Source: Papaver somniferum (Eukaryota; Streptophyta; Magnoliopsida; Ranunculales; Papaveraceae). Taken from it: 64,000 nucleotides of DNA. Both the position numbers and the translations under genes were made by a program. The notes under the pieces were generated by a model that did not search any database, was not told where the DNA came from, and saw nothing but the letters and a program-made list of their open reading frames with translations. Where the stretch lies: positions 9,633,860 through 9,697,859 of the forward strand of contig NC_039368.1 of the NCBI RefSeq assembly GCF_003573695.1, written 5' to 3'. The number at the start of each line of letters is the position of its first letter. The first letter of the stretch is position 1. This document shows positions 10,997-21,983 of this stretch, piece by piece.

Positions 10997-11193
10997 CGGG
11001 TATGCATACTTAAGCAACCGGTTTTGAGTTTGTAAATTTTCCAAACTCAGCAGAAATTTTCGGTTCAAAAACTTCCGCCAGTATGCGTACGGGTGCGCAT
11101 ACTTAAGGTAACTAGTTAAGTTTTTCCAAAACCAAACTCAGCAGAAATTCTCGGTTCGAGAACTTCCGCCAGTATGCGTACGGGTACGCATAC
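10997..11193. repeat. Two-unit tandem repeat carrying near-perfect palindromes
   Basis: A unit of about 90 bp (beginning near AAACTCAGCAGAAATT) occurs twice. Each unit ends in a palindrome, at 11081-11102 and 11172-11193. The second has perfect 10-bp arms, GTATGCGTAC and GTACGCATAC, separated by GG. The first has one mismatch. A weaker copy of the motif is at 10998-11010. Confidence 0.8.
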
Positions 11194-11599
11194 TTAACCT
11201 GTCTCCTTCACCAATTTCGTATACACACATATGCATACTCTTGGCTTCCGGTTTATGGACTTATACACTAATGTCCGAACTATATATGCTTATATCCAAA
11301 GATGGTTACATCATCAACTCTTTATTTCAATCATTGAAACATTCTTCTATAATGTCAATAGCCGTTTTCACACGCTATTAGCATCAAAGCAATTTTCAAG
11401 ATATTGAAATAATCATTATTGAAACCTTCCAAGTCTTACACCAAATGATTGTATCACACAAACCATGTAAGATGTTACTCGGTAATTTTCTCATGATATA
11501 AGATGAACTTGGTTGAAGCGGAAGCTTACCAACACATATTTTGAGAAATATGTAAGCGAGATATACTCAGCTCGAAATCTCAAATGTGTATAGAGAAAA

Positions 11600-12168
11600 G
11601 GGAATTTTGATAAAATGACCCAGTTTTGAATTAGGGTAAAAAAGTGCCCCCGTTTTTTTGCACTTTTCTAAACTGCCCCGTTTTTTTCAAATAACGCTTT
11701 CCATCCAGTTAAATTCAAGGTGGCAGTTGTCTCACCTTTTTAAAAGTCATATTTACCCCTGAACTATGACCTGAACCCTAACCCTGAACTATGAACCTTG
11801 AACCCCTAACCCTGAACCATGCACCCTGAACCTTGAACCCTAAACCCCTAACCTTGAACTATGAACGCTAAACCCATAACCCTGAACCCTGAACTATGAA
11901 CCCTGAGCCCCTAACTCTGAACCATGAACCCTGAACCTTGAACTATGAACCCTAAACCCCTAACCCTGAATCCATGAACCGAGCTCGACTAACCTGAAAA
12001 AATGAAATAGAAGATAAACGTGACAAGTAAAGGGTAAATAAGTAAAAATTTAGATGGAAAACTAAATTAGATGGAAAACTTAACGGTGGGGGCAGTTTTG
12101 AAAAGTTGAAAAAATGGGGGAAACTTATTAAACCGGAAATTGAGAGTGGGCAGTTTATCAAAATTCCC
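11600..12168. mobile_element. Mutator-type MITE (569 bp)
   Basis: The element begins GGGAATTTTGATAAAATGAC and ends with the inverse GGGAATTTTGATAAACTGCC. The inverted similarity continues inward through a cytosine-rich stretch (TGCCCC motifs). It is flanked by a perfect 9-bp direct repeat, TAGAGAAAA, at 11591-11599 and 12169-12177. Nine-base duplications are typical of Mutator-like transposition. There is no transposase; the short ORF inside is fortuitous. It interrupts the copia 3' region. Confidence 0.9.
11756..11980 (+). repeat. Degenerate telomere-like array inside the MITE
   Basis: About 225 bp consist of variants of CCCTGAACC, CCCTAAACCC and CCCTAACC mixed with GAACTATGAA. The plant telomere repeat is CCCTAAA on this strand. 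Here the repeats are imperfect and interstitial and fill the centre of a MITE. Confidence 0.85.
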
Positions 12169-12489
12169 TAGAGAAAACTATATCGTAACACGACTTATGT
12201 CTCAATGTAGAAGATAGTACAAATAGACTTTCCATGTGATAGATAAGTTCAAGTCTCCACATACCTTTTGTCGAAGAAGTTCCATAATATCCCCTTAGTA
12301 GTTCTTCGTCTTCAAGAGATGAACGTCGAGAGATTTAAGCTCAACTACACTATCTATGTCCTAGTCCGAGACATCTACAAATAGGCTAGAAATCAAGACT
12401 TATAGTTTTGATCACTAACATTGAAAAACATGCTTGAGATAGCAACGCATGCGAGTTTGACCGAGAAATTCTCTAAAAATATCCCCCTT

Positions 12490-14050
12490 TGTCAATTTTA
12501 GTGACAAAACTATCAATACATTTAGATTACAAAAAGATAAAAAAAAGTAGCTTCTTATCCACATGCTTGATCTCCTTGGAATCTTCAACGCGGCTCGAAA
12601 TCTTCGTCACTTCCAAGTACTCCATGATCCTAAAAGTTGTAAGTTCAACATCACTGTTGTTGAAGATCCGTAGCTATAACAATGAGAAAACAAAATGCTC
12701 TCAATCATTATTATACAGTGTCATAGTATTATTATACAACATCAAAGTTCAATTGTATCACAACTTTGACAATAACACTCTGGTGATATGCATCAGTCCC
12801 CCTTAGTCAATACATATCTCAACATGAAAACCACTCCCCTCACATAATGATCCGTAAACCATATGTATTTGTAGTGTGAACTACACATTAATTCTCCCCA
12901 TTTTTGTCAAAAAAAATTGGCAAAGATACGAAAATTAGTGGGATCCTAATGAAATTTCCACGGAGATACATCATGACCAAAAGGTGGATTAACATACCAA
13001 CAAATTTAGATGTAATCATAAATACGAAGCTAAATCCATTCATCAAGGAGTTAATGAAGATACAAGATAACCCCTAAAAATTCCACAGTCGCACTCCCCA
13101 CAAAGATTTGGCAATTAAGCACAAGTTCAAAAAAACTCTCCCCCATAAAATGTCATCCCCGAAGGAACAAGAAAGGCGACCTTACTTTCACAAGAAAAGA
13201 AGAATTTCTTTGGACAACCAAATCACATGAAAACATGAATTTGTATCCAAAAAATTCAATTGAAATAACCACAAGAGAACCCATAGTTAGTTCAATCGAA
13301 AAATACAACCAAATTAATCACAAGAGAACCCATGATTAATTCAATTGGAATTGACAACCAAATTAACCATAAAAAGTGATCAATTTAATTGGTCATGCTC
13401 AACATAAGCGAACTTACGGAGCAACAACTAAAATGACCAAAAGAGAATGATTAATTTAGTTGATCATGTTCGACATAGGGAGCCTTACAGAGCAACAACT
13501 AAGTTAATCATAAGAGAATGAAAAACTCAGTCGATTATGCTCAACATAAGGAACCTTATGGAACAACACAATATATGCACAAAGATTGTAGATCGGAGAT
13601 CGACCAAATACTGCGGAATAGACAAGGATTCATTCTACTTTTCATCACTATTTGCACAATGACATATAATAGACTTAATCCTTGTAAACAAAAGTTTTAT
13701 CCTTTCTTTTTATCAAAACATGACATAAAAGTCTTTAACTTTTGTAATGTCAAAAGTTCATTCTATCTTCCATCAATACATTCATATCGACATAATAGAG
13801 ATAACTTTTGAACAAGAATGTGACATTCACAGGTTCACGGACGTAAAAAACATATTCCATAACAATTTGCAATATATAAAATCATAAAGATTAAAGTTGC
13901 AAAAATCATCTTCCAAAAAAATACTTTAGAATTTAAATAAATAAACCTAAAAACAATGAAAATGAAAATCGTTGGACATAGCTATGTGTACTCACAATAA
14001 TGGCTATTCCAAACCCTAGTTATTCTTTCAAAAACCAAAAAGAAGATTTA
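12490..14050 (-). other. Copia 3' non-coding region
   Basis: This is AT-rich sequence without a convincing ORF. It holds several C-rich tracts on the plus strand (12796, 12834, 12897) that would be purine tracts in the element's sense, plus a tandem repeat block. The position of the true polypurine tract and LTR start could not be fixed because the 3' LTR is not recognisable. Confidence 0.5.
13290..13570. repeat. Tandem repeats of about 71 bp in copia 3' region
   Basis: Three units contain CATGCTCAACATAAG or a variant followed by GAGCAACAACTAA or a variant, starting near 13394, 13465 and 13536. Between them is an AATTTAATTGGTCATG-like spacer. Two weaker units precede them. This is a minisatellite within the element. 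Confidence 0.75.
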
Positions 14051-14439
14051 CTAGACATTGAGACCTCTGAAGAATTCTTTATCGTCCCCTAACTCCTTGT
14101 CGTCAACAACCATAGGTACATAGGTTTCATGGAGAAAGGAGTCGATTCCAACGAACCTTCTAGGTTGATGATGTCGAACCAGGGCATTCTGAATTTCAAG
14201 AGTTCTCACAACAAAAGCCTATATTTGCTGAATCTCCTTCCTTGCTTCCTTCAACTCTTCAAGAACATCAGAAAACTTCTGAGAATTTGAAGAAACAGCT
14301 CTTGGCTTCCTCACATTCCTTCTTTTTCTTTTTTCCAAAGTTGGAGGCAACAGAGATTTTCTTTTTCCTTCATGATTGATGGCTTAACAATCATATTAAC
14401 ATCTTTTCCATCAGAACACATGATACTTGGAGTCTCCAT
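14051..14439 (-). pseudogene. Accessory ORF downstream of copia gag (unknown function)
   Basis: An ATG at 14437-14439 (METPSIMCSDGKD) opens a frame that shifts once near 14370. The main frame then has a basic stretch (KRKSLLPPTLEKRKRRNVRK) resembling a nuclear localisation signal. Next come a charged helix-like segment (FSDVLEELKEARKEI), one stop, and a conserved-looking tail (ALVRHHQPRRF, then ETYVPMVVDDKELGDD) ending at TAG 14051-14053. About 200 bp upstream (14440-14640) look like a transcript leader. It could be a captured gene fragment or an element-specific extra ORF. I do not recognise its family. Confidence 0.5.
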
Positions 14440-14646
14440 ACGTGTATGGGTTTGTGAGAGGAAATTACAATATAAACTCAACAGGCAGTCTTAAGATGAA
14501 AAAGAGTTTCAGAGAATGAAAAGGGAATGTAGGGTTATAGACCCTTTTAACCACACAGGTTAAGGCACGCTCGATTCACGACCCTAAAGAGAGTGGAATA
14601 GTCGAGAATAACCCTCTTTTGATAAGCAGTGAGGTTCTTTCCAATA

Positions 14647-16278
14647 TCAATTAGATATGAAAGAATTCCAAATCATACAACAAATCTTAAGAAAATCAAA
14701 ACAAAAAGGTTTATTTTTTCTTTTTAAGCCTGAGGTGTGCATGTTCTTGTCTCTTTTAATCAGGCACATGAGACAAGATGCACAAAAACAACACAATGAA
14801 GTTGTGCTATGGTGAACAAAAATTTGTCCACCATGACCTTTTTGAAAGGAATTCATAGATCCCTGTCTATCAAAGTGTTTAGACCATACTCTTTTCTCTA
14901 GTGGTCTTGACCTATCTTTGGAAACCAACTTCTTTGAAGAGGATAAAATCTTACATACCTCAGCGGTTTTTTGAACAAGTTTGATCTTGTTTGCTAGGCG
15001 ATTTTCTCTTTGTTGAAGTATCTTGACATGTCTTATATTGTGTTTATACTTGAAACACTTTGAAAGTTCATGACCCTTGAGTGAACAATAAGAACATGTC
15101 AATGGATATGCTGATTCAGACTCCCGAGATGTGCAAGCTGCTAGGCACAAAGTGGAACCTGAAAAATTAGACAAAGAGTTTCCAACAGAAAGGTTAATTT
15201 CTTCTTCCAGATTGGTTGAGTTTCTTTCTAGAAGAATATCAAGATTAATGTATGTATTGCTATAGTTATCAAAATCGATATCTTCACAAAGAAGTGCAAC
15301 ACTTGATTTTTCATCTTCATTGGAATCATAGTGATCAGACATTTCATCAAGAGTTGCAGCAAGACCTTTGTTTCCAGTGTATTTTCTATGATTTGGACAC
15401 TCATTCGCAAAATGACCAAAACCTTTACACTTAAATCACTGTGGCATATCCTCGTCATCAGCCTCGTCAGCATCCCTGTTTTTAGGAGGAACACGATTGT
15501 GAGGTTTAACTGACGACCTAGGTTTGTCTCTTGAAAACCGTTTACTTCTCTTTAATAGAAGATCCCTAAACTGTCTTGTGATCATAGAGACTGATTTGTC
15601 AAGATCTTCATATGATGAATCAGTATCAGAAAGATCATCCTCAGAGACATAAACACTTTTACTTTTGTCAAGTAATTTAGTGTTATTTTGTGTTTTTAAG
15701 GCAACATCCTTTCTGATTTTGGATGTGTGCTCATGATAAAAGATCTTTAGCTTTCCAACCAACGTGTTTCTGGAAAGAGCATCAAGGTTATTTCGTTCAA
15801 CGATGACATGCTTCTTAGAATCGTACTTAGATGGCGGCGGTCTAAGAATTTTCATCACAATGTCCTTCTCAGGAATAGTCTTACCCAATGCAAAAGATGC
15901 ATTAACAGTTTCAGACACTTTGTGATTAAACTCATCAAACGAATCTTCATGTGCCATACGAAGGTTTTCCCAATCGGAATTAAGGTTTTGAAGTCTAGCT
16001 TCCTTTTTACTAGTATTACCTTCGAATACGGTTTCTAAGATATCCAAGCATATTTGGACCTAGTGCACGTAGTCACATGATGATGAAGATCTGGGGTAAT
16101 GGCATGTATGATAGCATTCAAACCGTTGGAGTTTTGCTTTTCAGCAAGTATCTCGGCAGCATTATATTCACCAATGTTCTTTGGAACGTTCACATTCCCT
16201 ACTACCACAACGGGAGCATCATAGCCATTAACTACATAAACCCATGGTTGAAAATCATGCGCTTGAAGAAAGGAACGC
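14647..16278 (-). pseudogene. Ty1/copia gag, main part
   Basis: The product matches the gag polypeptide typical of copia elements (UBN2-like). It runs through FLQAHDFQPWVYVV, LNAIIHAITPDLHHHV and ILETVFEGNTSKKEARL to two zinc knuckles. A 1-bp deletion near 16045 breaks the frame. The first knuckle at about 15385-15440 has lost its first cysteine to TGA (15436-15438), while FKCKGFGHFANEC remains. The second knuckle at 15053-15103 is intact (CSYCSLKGHELSKC). The N-terminus continues at 43817-43907 on the far side of the family-2 insertion, in the same codon phase. A lysine-rich C-terminal part ends at 14647. Confidence 0.88.
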
Positions 16279-16719
16279 TGTATATGCGGAAAAACGATTT
16301 GCTGGTTTTTACGGAATTGAGGAGACGACCGTACGGAGGAAGTTCCTTGAACCAAGCAAATTGCTTAACCTCATACAGATGCACTACAAGAAGGGAGTGC
16401 TTTAAGTTCGAGAGATCAATCTGTAGGACTCCGTCCTAAACCAAGAAAATGGTCGTCCCAGAGTCAATTCGGTCACAAGAGATGATGGGTCGATCTGTAG
16501 GAGGGAAGCTGAGAAATGTGTGAGATCAATGGCAATCAAAGATTGTAGGTGTGTTGTGTATTTTGCCTGAAGAAATAAGATCAGTTCTGATTGATTGAAT
16601 TTTTCTCTGTTGAGAGTAATTGCTCAGATGTTGAGTTTTTAATCTCTTATTGTCTGTTTGACGAGAGGTTGTCTTTTCGACGAAAGTGTGTCTTTCTTTT
16701 CAATCATGATTCAGAGACT

Positions 16720-16729
16720 TATTTATATT
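16720..16729 (-). promoter_or_regulatory. TATA box of family-2 3' LTR
   Basis: The minus strand reads CAATATAAATAAG, conserved with AATATAAATAAG in the plus-strand element at 48283-48294. It lies upstream of the conserved R/U5 segment, as an LTR promoter should. Confidence 0.65.
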
Positions 16730-17197
16730 GCTAGAATTGTAAACACCTTGATCCCATGAAGTGTGAAAGTTGCTGGAGTCAAAGAGTGGGTAAGTGGAAA
16801 TCGTGTTAAAACCAGTTGCTCATCGTGCGGAGACTTGGTTGATTTTCCATCCTCTACTTTGCTAACTCCTCAAACTGATTGCACGACTTGCTCACATTCT
16901 CATCGTGTGTATGAACACGCGCGCAGTAGACCGCCATACCAAAACCCTAGTTAATATCCCCCATGTGACAAGATTGATGTCTCGTGATTATGGAGTCAAT
17001 TGCTGACTTCATAGAACGATGAGTCCTTGTATTGCTGAGTTGAAAGTGATTTTCAAATGTTCTGAGACTCATGAATTAAACGTGTCTGTTGAGACAGAGG
17101 TATAATTCTCGAGTAAATGTTGATAGTTAAGGTGAGAAAATATTTCTCATTCGATGTATTGTTGAATATTGATAGTTGAACCCATATTCCTTAGTCT

Positions 17198-17231
17198 GAG
17201 CAAATATTGCTCATCTGAGCAAATGTTGCTC
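17198..17231. repeat. Paired GAGCA-TGCTC palindromes
   Basis: Two adjacent dyads, GAGCAAATATTGCTC and GAGCAAATGTTGCTC, have perfect 5-bp arms. Similar dyads recur at 47643-47850 and 62975-63175 in other family-2 LTRs. Confidence 0.75.
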
Positions 17232-18267
17232 GTTTGATGATTGTTGGTATCGGGACCAAATAAAAATGTTAATTTAAGATGATGACATCTGAGCCGAGCA
17301 TAATAATTAAAGTGTTGATGAAGGGATCAACGTAAAATTATTAGTGTTTGAACCTACTCAGAATTATATTTTTGCAGAGCTCTGGATTCGAAACCCTAAT
17401 TTTTGATCAATTGATGATTTATTGAAAATCAATCACGAAGTGCAGGAGAGACCAGCTACATGGGATGATGTACCTTCCATGTAGTGATTGTATGCTCGAG
17501 TGAGCAAATACCAAAGTCTCTTGAAGACCAGGTAAAAAGATGATTAAATGCTAGTTTAATCATTTATTAAAATAATGCTCGTCTCAGCTTTAGGTGATAA
17601 AACCTAATTATGAAGAGATGAGGGACCATCAAAGAGGGCATGAGACCGGCCCTTGGTGGTCGTGGGACCAGCTGATGGTCGTTTGAGCAAACTCCAAGTT
17701 GTTTGAGAAATTCTGGACCCAATATGAGCAATTGAGCAAATTAGGTCAAAATTTTAAAACATGTGGGACCGGCTATTTGCAAGCCCTAAGGACGTCCTTG
17801 GTCGGTCAAGGAGACATGTTCGTGTCACCATAATGTCCATTCTCAGTCCTGAGAGTTTCGATATTCTCTAATACGCGTTTGAGCAACATTTTGAGAAAAT
17901 ATGAAGGATTCAGGGTTTTGCTGAAACTGAGGAATCTTCATGAGATGATGAAAATAATTAATAAAATAGGGGATTGCAAGGTGTGGTACCGGACACGGCT
18001 AGAGCATGGGCGGCCGGATAGCAAGCTCGGTCCCGCAACAGTTTTCCCAATTTTATGTATTTTCCCTGATGTGAAGGAAATACCATTAAACTGAGGGATT
18101 TCATGAGGTTAAGGAATTTCCATGAGATTATGGAAATAATAATAAAATAGGGATTCATGAAGTATGGGACCGGCTATGGCCAAGGCATGGACGGCCGTCC
18201 AATGAGCACGGTCCCATGACACTTTCCCTAATTTTATATTATTTTCATGGTTTTAGGGAAATATCAT

Positions 18268-21107
18268 TGTTTGGATGTTAAAATATTTCTACCTCAAACA
18301 CGAATCTGATGTTGATTAGGTTGATGATCGGACAACTGTCTTTCTCTCCACGTGAACAGTGATTGGGGGGTACCTGCAAAAAACCCTCCGATGCTTAAGT
18401 TAGCTAGAGTTTTTCACAGGAGTTTGTGTAGAAAAGATTGCGCACCTTTTAGGGTTGTGAACCCATGTATTTATATGCTGCAAATTTAGGGTTTTCCCCT
18501 AATTTCGAGATAAGCATAACTTGCCTTTCAAGCCTCTTGGAATATTCTAGAATATTCCTTGTGTGACTTTCCCAACAATCATTTCATATGTTTCCAGAAA
18601 CTTCTTCTAGGGTTATGGAATTAACCAAGGAAAATGATACAAAACACCAAGCCCATGAGCTTGCAAAATTGGCTAAGCCCACATAGTGGGGCGAAAGTAT
18701 CTCCAAGCCTAAGCAAACGGGGTTGAAATATCTACCAAGGTTGGCTCAACTCAATTGGTGAGTCGGATCGACTGAGTTGACTCGTCCGGGGCGTAAACAT
18801 CCATCAGTTCAAAGAAGCGGGGTCGAAATAACCGGGAAGTATCCTAATTGAGTACGCCGCGATGCACCGAATCTCAACCAACTGTCGCTGGACGGGAATG
18901 GCGGCCGCCTGCCAGCACCATAGAAGTTGATAGGTAGGTGACATCATCGTGACGTAACCCGACGACGTCATGCTGATCTCATTCACGGTGACAGTAATGG
19001 AAGCTTGACGGCGTTAGGGACCAACGGTCCAGATCTGCTTCCCATTAACACCATCCGTCGCTAACGGTGATGCTGACGGTAACGGAATATTCCGCTGATG
19101 TCATGCTGACGTCATATGTTGTCGTGATGGTGACGTCATCTGGTGACATGAAACTGATGATGTGGCACTGGATGCTGACGTGGCATTAACCGGTTGGCCT
19201 ACTTAGGTGACTGATGTAATTTTGTAGTGGTAAGTAAAGTGTTCGTTTCTCGGACTTGTTGAGACTGATTTCAGATTTAAAACTAGAAAACAATAAAAAT
19301 AAAGAAAATATATACACAAGGTTTGTCACAATGTCGAGAGATTACTGAGACTCAGGATTCCACCAAACCTCATATCATGTGGTTCAAAAAAAATCAATTC
19401 TTAGACAATTATAGCTCTTGTTTATTGACTCTAATTCTTTGCCAGGGTAGATTTTAAAAAGATTAACTATCAATCACTAGCATGATGCATCAAAAGCACT
19501 TAGACTAAGCATACATCATCATACGACTTCACAACTAATTAAGAAAAATTATAAAACGATTAAATTAATGCAAAAAGTCATAAAAAGAATTAAACATAAT
19601 TACCACACGCATGAAATATGGCTTTCTTCGTCATCCCAGTGTTGGGTTTAGCTCCTCATATTAATAACTTGCTCAAAATACATGTTTGTTGCTCAAAAGT
19701 TGATTAAAAGAGTGAAAGGTGTAAAGCAGCTGATTTGCAACAGCGTAAAAGTGTTACAGATCTCTGGTACAAAGAGGAACAATGATTAATTGTTATATAT
19801 AAACGTTACTGCTCTTCTTATGTTGAACAACGACACTGTTCTGCGACTATTTCCCGTGCGTCAATGTTCTTCATGTTCTTGAGCTGTGCAGCAGCAGCAG
19901 CAGAAACAGAGTTTGATAAAACTCTGATTTCTTCTTCTTTGGCCCTCCTCAGGTCGCCAAACTCAAGACTACTCTGTTATGACTCCTTCTCAACCCATAT
20001 ATAGGAAACAGGACCAAAGATACTCGATAAAATCTCCCTTGCCTTTCACCAAAAGTTACGGAGTTATCTTTTCTTTTTTTTTCTGCCAAGTAACGATTCT
20101 TTTTTTTTCTCCCAATCCTGTTCACGCGTTTTTCGTAGAGTCCGAGATGGTCAAAACTCTTTCCAAAGATAGGATTGGATCAATAGGGAATATATCTTCG
20201 CTCACTCCTCAAGTTACTTCCGGAAATATATCGCCTCCTCTGTTGTACCAAACTCGGTTTTCTTCACTTACACGGCTGCTGAGTTGTCCAAAATCCTTCC
20301 AGATATGAAATAAAATCTAATAGAGGAAATATCTCGCCTAAATCCTCATGGAACTTCTAAAGTTAACAACAAAAATCTCCGAGAACACTTCTCTGCCCTG
20401 TTTACCGAGTACACGATGAAATCTGCCTTTTTAAACGTAACCAACTTCCTTACCAACTCTGATTTGTTGTAACAGGCTTATACGAATCCTAATCCATGAT
20501 AATATCCGAGAAATACTCGTGAAAATTAGTTGCAGAGAATTACGCACAAAACTCAACTTTCTTCCCGCCAAAAAATCAGTTTAAAAGTGTGGAAGAAGCT
20601 ATGCCCCCTATCCCAGCAGTGGGGTACAGATAACCATACGGTGCCCCTTAGTAACTGGGTACCCCTTATCCAAACTCGAGGGTCCGTATAGCAGCTTCCT
20701 CCGGGTGCTTTTATCAACTTTTCGAGCCAAATTTCTCCGCACAAGTGTATTTCTCCAAAAACACCTACAAAGACATAAAATAACCAAATAAGCACAAAAT
20801 CGAGCACTAACAATATATACAATTGGGATCAAAATAGACACATAAATCCGTCTATCAGTAACGTGTCACTACTGACGTGGCACCATCCGGTTGGCCTACT
20901 TCGCTGACGTGGCGACTTCTGTGCTGATGACGTGGCATGCTGACGTGGTGGTGGATATGTGGCACCTCCTTAGCTTTATTTGGATCTATGCACATGGGCT
21001 TCTATGAAGGGTACTTGTGAGGCCTTGTTACCCATAATAGGCTAATAAGAGGAGCATACTAAGCCCATGTAAGCCATTTCTTAGTGTGAAATATTAGGGT
21101 ACAAACA
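18268..21107 (-). repeat. Family-1 3' LTR (left LTR), interrupted by a solo LTR
   Basis: It starts TGTTTGGATG and ends GGGTACAAACA next to a polypyrimidine run that is the polypurine tract on the sense strand. The net length is about 1.19 kb after removing 19212-20857 and one TSD copy. It contains a TATATAAATACATG-type promoter around 18470 (minus strand) and a U3 rich in TGACGT motifs (18940-19190 and 20860-20960). Confidence 0.75.
19212..20857. mobile_element. Solo LTR, copy 1 (1646 bp)
   Basis: It begins TGATGTAATTTTGTAGTGG and ends TCTATCA, with flanks GTGAC (19207-19211) and GTAAC (20858-20862) as a 5-bp duplication with one change. It is homologous over its length to 59344-60854. No interior domain, primer site or polypurine tract accompanies it, so LTR-LTR recombination is likely. 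ORFs inside are not credible genes. Confidence 0.85.
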
Positions 21108-21983
21108 TTTCCCCCTCTTAATCCATAACTTGATATGGGTTAAGAAGTTCGGGTTCCCCAATTCTGTTAGCAACTGATCTTCGTATCGTTATAGAGTGTT
21201 GCATAACTCGCCCCCAATCGTGTTGTTCAGAGTGTTATGCAACTCTCCCCCAGGTACTGTAACGTTTGCGCTGAGGTGTTATATATCTCGCCCTCAAGTG
21301 ACTAAGGTGATATATAACTCGCCCCCAGTATGAAGTTGTGTCATGCTGCTCAATGCTCGCGCAAGGGTGCACCACCTTGCTGCATTTTTCTCGCGCATGG
21401 AATGAGTATTTGAGTTTTTCTGCTATCTTGAATTCGCGCAGGGGGCTAATCTTACTATTCAAGATGCGCGCAAAGTTGAGATGTGTACATTTCCACATGC
21501 CTGGGAAGGAGAAAATGTTCGCCACATTTGTTGATGTCCCATATGATGGGGTTGGGGGGGTGTTTGGTATAGGATAAAAATGCTCGAATTGTGCATTCAC
21601 CCTATCTGCTAGGTGTTGGAAATGTTGCTGACAACAGGCTCGAACTGCACTACTTTGCCATTTGGAACTGACTGCGGATTCGAACCATCCGCAACAGTTT
21701 ATAATACGAACAATCTTGATAGAGTGTAGAATTCCAAAATAATATTGATAAATATCTGAATAGGAATAACAAGATAAGTACCTACTGCCCGACAAAAACT
21801 GCCTCGTTAAAACCTTTGCATGGAAAACCCAGTGGGATAAAACCATCATAAAGGAAAAAGAGTGCAGCACAGCAGGATTTGAACGAAACTACTCCTATAC
21901 GAATTTAGTTAATGATAAAACTTCTTCAAGTGGAAAGAATTCCACGGCTTCCATGGTTTTGAATCTTGGGTTCCGTCGAGGTT
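21108..21983 (-). other. Polypurine tract and 3' untranslated region of family 1
   Basis: The polypurine tract is 21108-21120 (TAAGAGGGGGAAA on the minus strand), directly next to the LTR. Four further C-rich tracts follow within 220 bp at about 21211, 21248, 21290 and 21324, each in a repeat resembling GTTATATATCTCGCCC. The rest up to the integrase stop at 21984 holds no convincing gene. Confidence 0.7.

Larger units (their letters stand above)
10996..16278 (-). mobile_element. Ty1/copia-type element, 3' side (outermost layer of the nest)
   Basis: This is the downstream part of a minus-strand copia element. Its start is displaced to 43817-45112 by a 27.5-kb insertion. From right to left it holds most of gag, an accessory ORF, and a long AT-rich 3' region with tandem repeats and polypurine-like tracts (AAAGGGGGAT on the minus strand at 12481-12490). 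No integrase, RT or RNase H is present between gag and the 3' region, so pol has been lost or was never there. A 3' LTR matching the 5' LTR at 43962-45112 is not visible, so the left end is truncated. Confidence 0.75.
16279..18267 (-). repeat. Family-2 3' LTR, promoter/R/U5 and inner U3 part (copy B)
   Basis: The left end of the LTR matches the right-hand copy at 42610 onward (AAAACGATTTG, then TTTTTACG, then GACCGTACGGAGGAAGTTCC). A TATA motif on the minus strand lies at 16720-16729. Further right are the GAGCA-TGCTC palindromes (17198-17231) and hairpin modules (17640-18225). The LTR is interrupted at 18267 by the Tat-like element and resumes at 28437. Confidence 0.85.

Noticed and set aside
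11756..11980. True telomere or chromosome end
   Set aside because: The repeats are degenerate, short and enclosed by MITE ends with a target duplication.
11952..12161. Small minus-strand ORF in the MITE
   Set aside because: It lies in the terminal inverted repeat and depends on low-complexity sequence.
17198..17231. CRISPR-like or phage attachment repeats
   Set aside because: Spacing and sequence are those of LTR-internal dyads in a plant genome; no spacer structure or associated genes.
19979..20308. 109-residue ORF in solo LTR 1
   Set aside because: Not open in the second solo LTR and without recognisable domain.
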